Shown: positions 8,621-17,925, counted from the first letter of the stretch. The stretch is DNA of 64,000 nucleotides from Lachnospiraceae bacterium (GCA_030526195.1 JAUNDG010000004.1:81467-145466), one strand, 5' to 3'. The notes: generated by a model not told the origin, from the sequence alone. Numbers and translations: made by a program.

Positions 8621-10411
8621 ATGCGATATTCCGATGACTTAATTGAAGAGGTGCGCAGTGCCAACGACATCATTGATGTGGTGGGGGCTGTGGTCCGGCT
8701 GAAACGCTCCGGCTCCAACTATGTGGGCCTGTGTCCGTTCCACAACGAAAAGACGCCCTCCTTCAGCGTCAGCCAGTCGCGGCAGATGTATTACTGCTTC
8801 GGCTGTCATGCCGGCGGCAATGTGTTCACCTTTATGATGTCCTATTACCAGTCGACTTTCCAGGAGTCGATGCAGATGCTGGCCGACCGGGCCGGAATTC
8901 GTCTGCCGGAGCCGGACATTTCCAAAGAAAATAAAGCGGCGGCCGACCGTAAGGCTGAGCTTTTTGAAATCAACAAGCAGGCAGCGGGCTATTTCCATTA
9001 TCTCCTGAAGCAGGAAAATGGCCGGACGGGCCTTGAGTATCTCAAGAACCGCGGTCTGTCCGAGGAGACCATCCGCAAGTTCGGATTGGGTTACGCTGAC
9101 AAATTCAATAACGATCTTTACCGGTATCTCAAAAATAAAGGCTGGTCCGATGAACGGCTCAATGAGTCGGGACTCTTCCTATATAATGAGAAACACGGTT
9201 TTTCCGATAAATTCTGGAACCGGGTCATGTTCCCGATCCTTGACGTGCGCAACCGGGTCATCGGTTTCGGCGGTCGGGTCATGGGGGACGGCAAACCCAA
9301 GTATCTGAACTCGCCGGAAACGGAGCTCTTCAACAAACGGCTTCATCTTTTCGGCCTCAACATCGCCCGGAGCTCCCGGGAGCGGTTTATCATCCTGTGT
9401 GAAGGGTATATGGATGTCATTTCCATGCACCAGGCCGGCTTTACCAATGCGGTGGCTTCCCTGGGGACGGCGCTGACACCGCAGCAGGCCTCTTTGCTGA
9501 AGCGCTACACATCGGATGTGAAGCTCTTGTATGACAGCGACGGTGCCGGTGTGATGGCGGCTCTTCGGGCCATTCCCATCCTGAAGGCAGCGGGCATCAA
9601 GGCCCGGGTGGTGAGTCTGGCGCCCTACAAGGATCCGGATGAACTGATCCAGAAGGAGGGGGCGGAGGCTCTGACGGAGCGCCTCAACAAGGCCGAAAAT
9701 GGCTTTATGTTCGAGATCCGTCAGTTGTCTTATGAGCACGACCTCAACGACCCGCAGGGACAGACCGATTTCCAGCGGGATATCGCCACCAGGCTCTTAA
9801 GCTTTGAAGAGGAGCTGGAGCGGGATAATTATCGGAAGGCCATTGCGGCGGAATATCATATTTCCGAGGAAGGCCTGCAGCGTCTGGTGAACAGCCTGGC
9901 TTTGAAGGGCACACCGGCGGAGCATTACCGGAAGCCCAAGGAGACAGCGCCCCGGCCGCCGGCCGCGGAGGATAAGGCGCGGATGTCCCAGAAACTCATG
10001 CTGACCTATCTGGCCCGTTGTCCGGAAGCCTTTGAGCTGACCCGGGATTACATAGGACCGGAAGATTTTCAGGATCCTTTGTGCCGCCGGATCGCGGAGG
10101 GGCTCTACGCCCAGTACGCGGCGGGGGATGTGCGGGAGGCGGCATTGCTCAATGCCTTCACGGATCCCGAGGCGCAGCAGGAGGTGGCCGGTTTCTTCAA
10201 TACAGAAATCCATGTGTCCACAGACAATGATCGGGACCGGGCCTTTACGGATACGCTTTTGCGCATCATGAAGCAGAGCAACGAGGCAGCTCTGAAGGCC
10301 TGGGATGGAAAGGATCTTGGCGGTCTGACGGCCCTCATGGACAAGAAGAAGCGAATCGAGTCCCTGGAAAAGACGGGACAGGTCTTCCACTTAAAGGGCG
10401 GCCTTGAATAA
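8621..10411 (+). CDS. dnaG: DNA primase
   Basis: Makes RNA primers at the replication fork and is recruited by the DnaB helicase. 596 residues. The N-terminal CHC2 zinc domain uses C38, H41, C59 and C62 (LCPFHNEKTPSFSV, YYCFGCHAGGN). The central TOPRIM domain carries the glutamate in ILCEGYMDVISMHQ (about residue 260) and the acidic YDSDGAG. The C-terminal region from about 440 is the helicase-binding part. It heads the macromolecular-synthesis group with rpoD, separated from it by 188 bases that contain tandem hairpin repeats. Confidence 0.95.
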   Translation: MRYSDDLIEEVRSANDIIDVVGAVVRLKRSGSNYVGLCPFHNEKTPSFSVSQSRQMYYCFGCHAGGNVFTFMMSYYQSTFQESMQMLADRAGIRLPEPDISKENKAAADRKAELFEINKQAAGYFHYLLKQENGRTGLEYLKNRGLSEETIRKFGLGYADKFNNDLYRYLKNKGWSDERLNESGLFLYNEKHGFSDKFWNRVMFPILDVRNRVIGFGGRVMGDGKPKYLNSPETELFNKRLHLFGLNIARSSRERFIILCEGYMDVISMHQAGFTNAVASLGTALTPQQASLLKRYTSDVKLLYDSDGAGVMAALRAIPILKAAGIKARVVSLAPYKDPDELIQKEGAEALTERLNKAENGFMFEIRQLSYEHDLNDPQGQTDFQRDIATRLLSFEEELERDNYRKAIAAEYHISEEGLQRLVNSLALKGTPAEHYRKPKETAPRPPAAEDKARMSQKLMLTYLARCPEAFELTRDYIGPEDFQDPLCRRIAEGLYAQYAAGDVREAALLNAFTDPEAQQEVAGFFNTEIHVSTDNDRDRAFTDTLLRIMKQSNEAALKAWDGKDLGGLTALMDKKKRIESLEKTGQVFHLKGGLE

Positions 10412-10416
10412 AGCCG

Positions 10417-10511
10417 CAGCGCCATTTTTTAGAAAATGAAACGTCGGCAGCCACAGCGTTATTTTTCGGAAATGAGGCAGCGGCAGATGCAGCGTCATTT
10501 TCGTAAATGAG
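10417..10511 (+). repeat. Tandem 36-37 bp hairpin repeat, 2.6 copies
   Basis: Units begin CAGCG at 10417, 10454 and 10490 and each carries an ATTTT...AAATGA hairpin (first unit CATTTT/AAAATG). It lies between dnaG and rpoD and may act as an attenuator or mRNA-stability element. Confidence 0.6.
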
Positions 10512-10599
10512 AGACTTGAATTTTTAAGAGAGTGTTCCGGCGGACAGCCGCTAAGACAACTCTTTTGAGAAGATAAAATTTAGAAAGCAGGGTAAAAGA

Positions 10600-11742
10600 A
10601 TGACAGAAAATGAAGTGTTGTTTTCACAGGGTCTGACGGAACTTCTGGTGAAGGCTCGTCAGAAGAAGAATGTACTGGAGCCCAAGGACATCGAAACTGT
10701 CCTTAAAAATGTCACGCTGACACCGGAAGACATGGACAAGGTGCATGAGTTTCTGGAAAGCAACGGGATCGATCTCTTTACAATGAACGATTCCCCGGAT
10801 GCGGATGATGCGCTGCTCCTGTTGAAGAGCGACGATGACATCAACCTGTCCGATGAAGAAGAACCGGATATGGAAAAGATCGATCTTTCCGTCCCGGAGG
10901 GTATCTCCATCGAGGACCCGGTCCGTATGTATCTGAAGGAGATCGGTAAGGTCCCGCTTCTGACAGCCGACCAGGAAATCGAACTGGCCAAGAAGATGGA
11001 AGAGGGCGGTGAAGCCGGCAAGGCTGCGCAGCAGCGTCTGGCTGAAGCGAACCTGCGTCTTGTTGTGTCCATCGCCAAGCGTTATGTGGGCCGCGGTATG
11101 CTGTTCCTGGATCTGATTCAGGAGGGTAACCTGGGTCTGATCAAGGCCGTTGAAAAATACGATTACCACAAGGGCTTTAAGTTCTCCACATATGCCACCT
11201 GGTGGATCCGTCAGGCTATTACCCGTGCCATCGCCGATCAGGCCAGAACGATCCGTATTCCGGTGCATATGGTGGAAACCATCAACAAACTGGTCCGCGT
11301 GTCCCGTCAGCTGCTGCAGGAGCTTGGCCGCGAACCTACCCCGGATGAAATTGCCGAAAAGATGAACATGTCACCGGAGCGTGTCCGTGAGATCCTGAAG
11401 ATCTCTCAGGAACCGGTCTCCCTGGAAACACCCATCGGTGAAGAGGAAGACAGCCATCTTGGTGACTTTATTCAGGACGAAAATGTGCCGGTGCCGGCCG
11501 ATGCCGCGGCATTTACGCTTCTGAAGGAACAGCTGGTGGAGGTTCTCGGTACCCTGACCGACAGAGAGCAGAAGGTTCTGCGTCTGCGTTTCGGTCTGGA
11601 TGACGGCCGTGCCCGTACTCTGGAAGAGGTGGGTAAGGACTTCAACGTTACCCGTGAACGTATCCGTCAGATCGAAGCCAAGGCTTTAAGAAAGCTGCGT
11701 CATCCGAGCCGCAGCCGCAAACTGAAGGATTATCTTGACTGA
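10600..11742 (+). CDS. rpoD: Primary RNA polymerase sigma factor (sigma-70/SigA)
   Basis: Housekeeping sigma factor of 380 residues, the length usual for Firmicute SigA. N-terminal acidic region 1.1 (about 1-90), then region 1.2 ([17 protein letters not shown]), region 2 ([50 protein letters not shown]), region 3 and region 4 ([33 protein letters not shown]). It recognises TTGACA/TATAAT-type promoters, matching the promoters seen in the window. Its TGA stop shares one base with the trmK ATG, so translation is coupled. Confidence 0.97.
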   Translation: MTENEVLFSQGLTELLVKARQKKNVLEPKDIETVLKNVTLTPEDMDKVHEFLESNGIDLFTMNDSPDADDALLLLKSDDDINLSDEEEPDMEKIDLSVPEGISIEDPVRMYLKEIGKVPLLTADQEIELAKKMEEGGEAGKAAQQRLAEANLRLVVSIAKRYVGRGMLFLDLIQEGNLGLIKAVEKYDYHKGFKFSTYATWWIRQAITRAIADQARTIRIPVHMVETINKLVRVSRQLLQELGREPTPDEIAEKMNMSPERVREILKISQEPVSLETPIGEEEDSHLGDFIQDENVPVPADAAAFTLLKEQLVEVLGTLTDREQKVLRLRFGLDDGRARTLEEVGKDFNVTRERIRQIEAKALRKLRHPSRSRKLKDYLD

Positions 11743-12551
11743 TGAAATTGTCGAAACGTCTGCAGGCGGTGGCCAACATGATCACCCCGGGTCTGCCGGT
11801 GGTGGATGTGGGCACCGACCATGGTTATATTCCGATCTACCGCGTGGAGGAGGGCTTATCTCCCCGGGCGGTGGCGTCGGATGTGAACAAAGGCCCGCTG
11901 GCCTCGGCGGTGGAGAACATCGCCGCTCACGGTCTGGCGGATAAGATCCGGCCTGTGCTGGCGGACGGGGTGCCGAAGGAACCGCTGGAAGGGGCTCTGG
12001 TGATCGCCGGGATGGGCGGTATGCTGATGAGCCGGATCCTCAGGGAGGCCGGGCCATTTCTGAAGGGTTATTCGGAAATGATCCTGGAGCCTCAGTCGGA
12101 CCTGATGCCTTTCCGGGAGACGCTTCTTGATCTGTCTCTTCGTATAGTAGATGAGGAAATGGTCTTCGAGGCCGGCAAGTTTTATCCCGTAATCCGGGTG
12201 GTGCCTGAGGGGGCTACCGAGATTAAGAATGGGAAAACTGAGATGGCAACGGGAGCGGAAACCGCACAGCCGATGACGGCGGATGCGGAGGCGGAAAAGG
12301 ATGCGCTTTGCGGCGATTCTGCTAAGACTCGGAGCGGGTTATCCCGTGCCGCGCTCACCTACGGGCCGGTGCTCATGGCCAAACGTCATCCCGTTCTGAA
12401 GGCTTATGCCCAGAAGCAGCGGGATATGCATGCGAAGGTTCTTGAAAAACTGCGAGCCTCCGGCATGCCGGAATCACATGAACGCCTTCAGACCGTTGCG
12501 GCGGATCTTGAGGCGGCGGAAGAGGTGCTGGCACTTTATGAAATGTCGTGA
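11742..12551 (+). CDS. trmK: tRNA (adenine(22)-N(1))-methyltransferase
   Basis: SAM-dependent methyltransferase that makes m1A22 in tRNA. 269 residues. The N-terminal Rossmann domain has the SAM site VVDVGTDHGYIPIYR, and IAGMGGMLMSRIL is the family motif. The C-terminal part is helical (YAQKQRDMHAKVLEKLR). A low-complexity segment of about 40 residues (near 175-215) makes it longer than the usual 230-240. The ATG overlaps the rpoD stop as TGATG. The nif3 start lies inside its last codons, giving a tight rpoD-trmK-nif3-kinase operon. Confidence 0.92.
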   Translation: MKLSKRLQAVANMITPGLPVVDVGTDHGYIPIYRVEEGLSPRAVASDVNKGPLASAVENIAAHGLADKIRPVLADGVPKEPLEGALVIAGMGGMLMSRILREAGPFLKGYSEMILEPQSDLMPFRETLLDLSLRIVDEEMVFEAGKFYPVIRVVPEGATEIKNGKTEMATGAETAQPMTADAEAEKDALCGDSAKTRSGLSRAALTYGPVLMAKRHPVLKAYAQKQRDMHAKVLEKLRASGMPESHERLQTVAADLEAAEEVLALYEMS

Positions 12552-13323
12552 CATTTTTGAAAAACTGGAAAATGATTATCCCCTGTCCCTGGCGGAGTCC
12601 TGGGACAATGTGGGTCTGCTCCTGGGGGATGAAGAGGCCGAGGTGAAAACGGTGGTGGTGGCCCTTGACGTGACGGAGGCCTCCGTGGCCAAAGCCGTTG
12701 AGGAGGGCGCCGATCTTCTGATCACCCACCATCCCCTTATTTTCAAACCCATGAGCCGGATCACCCGGCAGGAGCGGAACGGTCGGCGTCTGCTGACACT
12801 GGCTGAAAACAAGGTGGCGTATTACGCCATGCACACCAATTTTGATATCGCCGGCATGGCGGATCTTAATGCTGCTGAGCTTCAGCTTGAGGATGTGCGG
12901 GTGCTGGCGGAGACCACTGCTGACGACAACGGCGAGCCGGCGGGCTTTGGCCGTATCGGTCGCTTGCCTGAAGTCATGACAGCGGGCGAGCTGGCGGAAC
13001 GGGTGAAAGAGGTGTATCGTCTCAAGGCTGTGCGCCTTTACGGCGATCCGGCCAAAGAGGTTGCCACAGCAGCCATCTGTTCCGGTTCCGGCCGCAGCTT
13101 TATCGGAGCGGCCCGGGAAAACAGGGCGGATATTTATATCACCGGGGATGTGGATTACCATTCGGCCATCGACGCGGTGGCGGATGGGCTGATGCTCATC
13201 GATGCCGGTCATTACGGAACCGAGTTCGGTTTCATTTCCTTCATGACAAAGAAGCTGGCGGACACCTTCCCCGAGCTTCGCGTGATCGCCTGTGAGATCA
13301 GGCAGCCCTATGAGGTAATTTAA
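12538..13323 (+). CDS. Nif3-like dinuclear metal center protein
   Basis: Member of the Nif3/YbgI (PF01784) family, annotated elsewhere as GTP cyclohydrolase 1 type 2 homologues; its cellular role is still debated. 261 residues. Metal ligands are visible in ITHHPLIF (about 61-68) and in the C-terminal DAGHYGTEF. SLAESWDNVGLLLGD is the usual N-terminal signature. I place the start at ATG 12538 (MKCRDIFEKLEND), overlapping trmK by 14 bases; the 44-codon upstream extension is Arg/Cys-rich and not family-like. It is followed after one base by the kinase gene. Confidence 0.9.
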   Translation: MKCRDIFEKLENDYPLSLAESWDNVGLLLGDEEAEVKTVVVALDVTEASVAKAVEEGADLLITHHPLIFKPMSRITRQERNGRRLLTLAENKVAYYAMHTNFDIAGMADLNAAELQLEDVRVLAETTADDNGEPAGFGRIGRLPEVMTAGELAERVKEVYRLKAVRLYGDPAKEVATAAICSGSGRSFIGAARENRADIYITGDVDYHSAIDAVADGLMLIDAGHYGTEFGFISFMTKKLADTFPELRVIACEIRQPYEVI

Positions 13324-13324
13324 T

Positions 13325-14992
13325 ATGGATGAAAAGAAGGCAATGCTGACAGTCACCATCAATGATAAGTGCTATGAGTATCCGAAGGGCACACCCCTTG
13401 AAGACCTGGCACGGGCATTTCAGGCCGCGTATGACCATGACATTGTGCTCGTGAAGGTGAACGGCATCGTGAAGGAACTTCACGAGGTGCTGGAGGATGC
13501 AGGGGTGCTTCAGTTCATGACCACCGCCGATCCGGTGGGCCATCGGGCTTACAAGCGCAGTGGTTCCATGCTCTTTATGGCAGCTCTGCGGGATGTGGCC
13601 GGCGATGCGGTGAGTCGTGTCATCAATCATTTTTCTGTGGGCTACGGGTTCTATTACTCGGTGGCCGGCGTTGAAGTGACCGATGAGCTGGTGGCCAAGG
13701 TGGAAGAGCGTATGAAGGCTTTGGCGGCAGAAGGTCTGCCCATCCGGAAGACGTTCATTCGTACCGAACAGGCTATTGCCCTCTTTGAGAGTCTTCATCA
13801 GCCCGACAAGGCGGATCTTTTCAGAACCCGTCTGGCCAGTCGGGTGCATATTTATGAACTGAACGGCTACGAGGATTATTATTACGGCGTGATGCTGCAC
13901 AATACGTCTTTCCTCAAGGCCTTTAAGCTGTATCATTATCGGGACGGCATTGTGCTTCAGCTGCCACCCATTGAAACGCCGGAGGCGGTGACACCTCTCG
14001 ATGTCCAGGAGAAGCTTTTTGATGCCCAGATGGACGGCGAAAAGCAGTCGGATATTCTGGGGATTCCCAACATCGGCGCCCTGAATCAGGCGGTGGTGGG
14101 CCGGGATACCCGGGAACTCATTCTCATGGCCGAGGCGGTGCAGGAATCCCGCATTGCGGAGCTGGCCCAGAGCATCATTGCCCGGGGCACCGTAAAATTC
14201 GTGATGATCGCCGGACCTTCATCCTCCGGGAAAACCACATTTTCTCAAAGACTGTGCATTCAGCTGATGTCCCGCGGGTATAAGCCCCATTACATCGGCC
14301 TTGACAACTATTTCGTCAATCGGGCGGACACACCGCTGCTGCCCAACGGCCAGAAGGATTTCGAAAGCCTGAGGGCCATCGACGTGGCCGGCTTCAACCG
14401 GGATATGGCGGCGCTTTTGCAGGGTGAGACCGTGGAAATGCCCTATTATGATTTCATCAAGGGCGAGCGGGTTTACCGGGGTGACTTCCTGACGCTGGGT
14501 GATGAAGACCTTCTGGTTATCGAAGGCATTCACGGCCTTAATGAGAAAATGAGTGAGTCTCTGCCTTCAGAGTCTAAATACAAGGTCTACATCAGTGCGC
14601 TGACGCAGCTCAATGTGGACGACCACAACCGGATCCGCAGCAATGACGGCCGGTTGATCCGCCGGATCATCCGGGACAATCGGACCCGAGGTCACAATGC
14701 GTCCCAGACCATTGCCATGTGGCCGGCTGTGCGGAAGGGAGAGGAGAATAACATTTTCCCCTTCGAGGAGAGTGCGGACTTTATCTTCAATTCGGCGCTG
14801 CCCTATGAGCTGGCGGTACTCAAGCAGTACGTCCAGCCCCTGCTTTTCGGCGTGCCGGTGGAGGATCCTTCCTATACAGAAGCCAGACGCCTGCTGAAAT
14901 TCCTGGATTATTTCATCGGGCTGCCGGAAGTAGACGTGCCGACCAATTCCATCTTGAGGGAATTTATCGGCGGCGGATGCTTCCATTTGTAA
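13325..14992 (+). CDS. Uridine kinase-like nucleoside kinase with TGS/ThrRS-like N-terminus
   Basis: 555 residues with a composite structure. About 1-70 is a TGS-like domain. About 70-230 resembles the second N-terminal domain of threonyl-tRNA synthetase (VINHFSVGYGFYYSV). About 285-490 is a P-loop kinase of the uridine kinase/phosphoribulokinase family, with Walker A AGPSSSGKTTFSQRL, DNYFVNRADTP and LLVIEGIHGLN. It probably phosphorylates a nucleoside, but the substrate is unproven. This architecture is widespread in Clostridia and Bacteroidetes. It starts one base after the nif3 stop and ends the operon; no T-run terminator follows, only hairpin repeats. Confidence 0.85.
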   Translation: MDEKKAMLTVTINDKCYEYPKGTPLEDLARAFQAAYDHDIVLVKVNGIVKELHEVLEDAGVLQFMTTADPVGHRAYKRSGSMLFMAALRDVAGDAVSRVINHFSVGYGFYYSVAGVEVTDELVAKVEERMKALAAEGLPIRKTFIRTEQAIALFESLHQPDKADLFRTRLASRVHIYELNGYEDYYYGVMLHNTSFLKAFKLYHYRDGIVLQLPPIETPEAVTPLDVQEKLFDAQMDGEKQSDILGIPNIGALNQAVVGRDTRELILMAEAVQESRIAELAQSIIARGTVKFVMIAGPSSSGKTTFSQRLCIQLMSRGYKPHYIGLDNYFVNRADTPLLPNGQKDFESLRAIDVAGFNRDMAALLQGETVEMPYYDFIKGERVYRGDFLTLGDEDLLVIEGIHGLNEKMSESLPSESKYKVYISALTQLNVDDHNRIRSNDGRLIRRIIRDNRTRGHNASQTIAMWPAVRKGEENNIFPFEESADFIFNSALPYELAVLKQYVQPLLFGVPVEDPSYTEARRLLKFLDYFIGLPEVDVPTNSILREFIGGGCFHL

Positions 14993-15002
14993 GTTTGTCA
15001 TA

Positions 15003-15127
15003 TCCGATGCCCGGCGGAGTGCGGATTTGAGCTGAATTGCGGCTGTGGCATCGGAGGAAGAAAAAAGCAAGTTTTCCGATGCCCAGTGGAGGTTGCTACA
15101 GAGCTGAACCAAGGCAAGGGCATCGGA
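15003..15127 (+). repeat. Two tandem 53-bp hairpin units (TCCGATGCC/GGCATCGGA)
   Basis: Units at 15003-15055 and 15075-15127 have identical ends (TCCGATGCCC or similar, and GGCATCGGA), the same 53-base length and different interiors. The intervening AGCAAGTTTTCCGATG shares AGCAAG with the other hairpin arrays in the window. A third partial copy (TTCCGATGTC) lies near 15146, just before rnpB. Confidence 0.65.
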
Positions 15128-15195
15128 ATATAAAAGGAATAAGGGTTCCGATGTCTCTCGACATTGACAAGAGAAAATGATATTGGTATGATGCT

Positions 15196-15548
15196 TCAAG
15201 CAGGCAGGACATACGGCCGCGGCCGACAAGACGAAAGGTGTCGGGCGAGGAAAGTCCGGGCTTCACAGGGCAGGATGCCGGATAACGTCCGGTAGGGGTA
15301 ACCCTCAGGAAAGCGCAGCAGAAATGATACCGCCGCTTATGCGGTAAGGGTGAAATGGCAGTGTAAGAGACTACCGCCGTCACGGTAACGGGACGGGCAT
15401 ATGCAAGCCCCATCCGAAGCAAGACCGAGAAGAAGCGATATGGCGGCCCGTCATGCTTCAGGTAGGTCGCTTGAGCCGTCCGGCAACGGGCGGTCTAGAC
15501 AGATGGCCGTACACGACAGAACCCGGCTTACCGTTCTGCCTGTAGATA
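15196..15548 (+). ncRNA. rnpB: RNase P RNA, bacterial class A
   Basis: Catalytic RNA that matures tRNA 5' ends. Conserved blocks appear in order: GAGGAAAGTCCGGGC, ACAGGGCAGGATGCC, GGGTAACCCTCAGGAAAG, GGTAAGGGTGAAATGGC, GTAAGAGACTACCG, and the 3' ACAGAACCCGGCTTA. The ends pair as P1: CAGGCAG at 15201-15207 with CTGCCTG at 15536-15542. The exact ends are estimated from P1. It is flanked on both sides by hairpin repeats. Confidence 0.95.
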
Positions 15549-15568
15549 TAGTGAATTTAACATAATAA

Positions 15569-15663
15569 GCAGACAAAGTGCCTTGCGAAGTGTGCGTATG
15601 TCTGTTTAAGGAGTAAGCAGTGAAGCGGACATCGTGCCCTGTGGGTATTGTGCATGTCTGCAA
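15569..15663 (+). repeat. Two tandem GCGGACA-type hairpins
   Basis: AAGCAGACA...TGTCTGTTT (about 15569-15607) and GAAGCGGACA...TGTCTGC (about 15623-15661) match the terminal stem of the large repeat family seen at 55574-55617 and 32627-32666. They are located between rnpB and the PAP2 gene; the second is followed by A8. Confidence 0.55.
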
Positions 15664-15730
15664 AAAAAATGGCGATCGCGGGCAGTGGTTTCTGCTGTCT
15701 TGATAAGATCGACAACGATTGGTTTTAAAA

Positions 15731-16435
15731 ATGAAAGTTTTAGGAAATGCACTTCATAAGTTCTGGGCTCTTTTCGGCCTGGAGTTTAACAAGCGGTGGT
15801 TCAGACTCTGGATCATCTTTTTTTTCTTTATAGTCTATATGATGACCTTCATGTGGCTGGAGAGTCTGGAGCCGGCGAACCTGCACATCATCCATTGTGT
15901 GATCGACGATTACATTCCTGTGGTGCCGGTGTTCATTTTTCCGTATCTGGCCTGGTTTCCGCTGATCGGGATCACCATGGCATTTTATGCCTTTTTCCAG
16001 AAGAATGACACGGAGTTCCGGTGTTATGTGTCCATGGTGGTGCTGGGCATCATTTTCTTCGTTATCATCTGCCTCGTCTGGCCCAACGGTCTTGAGCTCC
16101 GGCCGGACGTGTCCGGCCCCGGTTTCTTTAACTGGGCGCTGCGGACGCTGTACAGCAACGATACACCCACCAACGTTTTCCCGTCACTTCATGTGTATCA
16201 GACACTGGTGGCGGTGGTGCCCACCTGGCGTTTGTATCGGAAAAAGCATCCGGTGCTGACCTGGTTTGTGGTGGTGCTGGCGGTGCTCATCTGCCTTTCC
16301 ACGGTGTTCCTGAAGCAGCACAGTATCATTGATGCGGTGGCCGGTGTGGTCTTTGCTGCGATCTTTTACTGGATCAGCTATTACGTTTTTCCGTTCCGTC
16401 GCCGCGAGGCTGCACAGGTACAGACAGAAGCGTAA
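15731..16435 (+). CDS. PAP2-family membrane phosphatase
   Basis: Polytopic membrane protein of 234 residues with about six hydrophobic segments. The PAP2 signature is in the last third: NVFPSLHVYQTL (Ser-His pair) and STVFLKQHSIIDAVAG (catalytic His and Asp). Such enzymes dephosphorylate lipid phosphates such as phosphatidate or undecaprenyl diphosphate, or exchange head groups, at the outer membrane face. The substrate cannot be told. I prefer ATG 15731; the frame also allows TTG 15719. No strong ribosome binding site is visible. It is closed by the terminator at 16455. Confidence 0.8.
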   Translation: MKVLGNALHKFWALFGLEFNKRWFRLWIIFFFFIVYMMTFMWLESLEPANLHIIHCVIDDYIPVVPVFIFPYLAWFPLIGITMAFYAFFQKNDTEFRCYVSMVVLGIIFFVIICLVWPNGLELRPDVSGPGFFNWALRTLYSNDTPTNVFPSLHVYQTLVAVVPTWRLYRKKHPVLTWFVVVLAVLICLSTVFLKQHSIIDAVAGVVFAAIFYWISYYVFPFRRREAAQVQTEA

Positions 16436-16454
16436 ACAGATATATCGAATATTC

Positions 16455-16493
16455 AGAGTGTTGTCCCATGATCCGGGGCAGCACTCTTTTTTT
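16455..16493 (+). terminator. PAP2 gene terminator
   Basis: AGAGTG...CACTCT stem extended by TTGTCCC/GGGGCAG (with G-T pairs), 7-base loop, followed by T7. Confidence 0.85.
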
Positions 16494-16728
16494 GAACTGC
16501 AGCAAGCATTCCCCCGATTCAAAGACGCAGGGTCTTAAGCGGGGGTTACGGGGGAAGCTTGCATCAGCAGGGGTAAAAGCCCCTGCTGATGGGCTACCGA
16601 AGGTAGCTGCGGTTCACGAGCAAGGAGCGAAGCGTATTGCGAGTGTCCGCTTTATGGGCAGCAAGCATTCCCCCGCTTTAAAGACGCAGAATCTTAAATG
16701 GAGGTGACAGGGGAAGAGTGTTTGCTTA
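16494..16728 (+). repeat. Large structured repeat, copy A plus a partial second copy
   Basis: Copy A (16494-16654) starts GAACTGCAGCAAGCATTCC and folds into stems CCCGCTT-type/AAGCGGGGG, CATCAGCAGGGG/CCCCTGCTGATG and GCTACC/GGTAGC, ending GTGTCCGCTTTA. A truncated second copy starts at about 16658 with the same GCAGCAAGCATTCCCCC. It is near-identical to the copies at 52269 and 55441. Confidence 0.75.
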
Positions 16729-16801
16729 GAAAATCTGCTGAAAATGGCAGATTTGTGGCAGATTTTGGGGCCAAAATGGACTCTGAATGTTGTGCGGTAA
16801 G

Positions 16802-16830
16802 TTGACAAATCAACGAAAATGGATTATATT
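16802..16830 (+). promoter_or_regulatory. Sigma-A promoter of the ABC importer
   Basis: TTGACA (16802-16807), 17-base spacer, TATATT (16825-16830), 89 bases before the lipoprotein ATG. It leaves an 80-base leader. Confidence 0.8.
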
Positions 16831-16919
16831 AGTCTTTAACGTCGGCGATTTATCGTATTAAAGTTTAATGCATGAAAGTGATTGCCGATACAGATCATGT
16901 ATAACAAGAGGGAAGAATT

Positions 16920-17882
16920 ATGAAAAAGAGAGTTTTAGCATTAACTATGGCTGCCGCCATGATGCTGACAATGGTCGGCTGCGGCTCCTCAAAGAAGGAA
17001 GGCTACAACGTTGGTATCTGCCAGTTCGTACAGCATGACGCACTTGATGCTGCGACAAAGGGCTTCATGGAAGCTATGAAGGAAGACCTGGGCGACAAGG
17101 TCACATTCGATGAACAGAACGCTTCAGGCGAACCGGCCAACTGCGCTACAATCGCTAACCAGATGGTCGCTAACGATGTTGACCTGATCCTGGGTAATGC
17201 CACACCGGCTCTTCAGGCTGCTGCCGCTGCTACAGATTCTATTCCGATTATCGGTACATCTGTTACAGACTATGCCACAGCTCTGGAAATCGCTGAATGG
17301 ACAGGCGTTACAAACAAGAACATTTCCGGTACAAGCGACCTTGCTCCGCTTGATCAGCAGGCTGCTATGATCAACGAACTGTTCCCGGAAGCCAAGGATA
17401 TCGGTATCCTGTATTGCTCAGCTGAACCGAACTCCCTGTATCAGGCAAATTCCATCAGAGAATACCTGGTGAACGAATATGGCTACAATGTGACAGATTT
17501 CACATTCGCTGACTCCAACGATATCGCTTCTGTCTGCACAGCTGCTGTTTCTGAAGTTGATGTTCTGTACATCCCGACAGACAACGCTGCCGCTGCCAAC
17601 ACATCCGTTATCGACAATGTCTGCCTGGAAGCCGGTGTTCCGGTTGTTGCCGGTGAAGCCGGTATCTGCCAGGGCTGCGGTGTTGCCACACTGTCTATCA
17701 GCTACTATGACATCGGCTGGGCTGCCGGTAAGATGGCTGTTGACATCCTGGTAAACGGCAAAGACGTTTCCAAGATGGAAATCCAGACTGCTGAAAATGT
17801 TACAAAGCAGTACATCGCCAGCCGTTGCGAAAAGCTCGGTGTTGTTATTCCGGAAGGCTATGAAGCTCTGGATGAAGCCTAA
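16920..17882 (+). CDS. ABC importer substrate-binding lipoprotein (TrpX/DUF534 family)
   Basis: 320 residues. Signal peptide MKKRVLALTMAAAMMLTMVGC with lipobox MVGC, so it is lipid-anchored outside the membrane. The body is a periplasmic-binding fold of the ABC_sub_bind (PF04392) family: VGICQFVQHDALDAATKGF, DLILGNATPALQAA, GTSDLAPLDQQA, ILYCSAEPNS, VLYIPTDNAAAA. Members of this family include predicted tryptophan and other amino-acid importers; ligand unproven here. Strong GAGGGAAG site. A terminator separates it from the permease, which fits the usual excess of binding protein over membrane parts. Confidence 0.9.
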   Translation: MKKRVLALTMAAAMMLTMVGCGSSKKEGYNVGICQFVQHDALDAATKGFMEAMKEDLGDKVTFDEQNASGEPANCATIANQMVANDVDLILGNATPALQAAAAATDSIPIIGTSVTDYATALEIAEWTGVTNKNISGTSDLAPLDQQAAMINELFPEAKDIGILYCSAEPNSLYQANSIREYLVNEYGYNVTDFTFADSNDIASVCTAAVSEVDVLYIPTDNAAAANTSVIDNVCLEAGVPVVAGEAGICQGCGVATLSISYYDIGWAAGKMAVDILVNGKDVSKMEIQTAENVTKQYIASRCEKLGVVIPEGYEALDEA

Positions 17883-17925
17883 GCTTTGAAAAAGCGGTAA
17901 TTTACCTAACATTTTTTAACGCATT

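Noticed and set aside
16468-16707. Small forward gene over repeat copy A
   Set aside because: It is the repeat's own open frame, the same one translated inside the beta-glucosidase; there is no ribosome site and it starts within a terminator.
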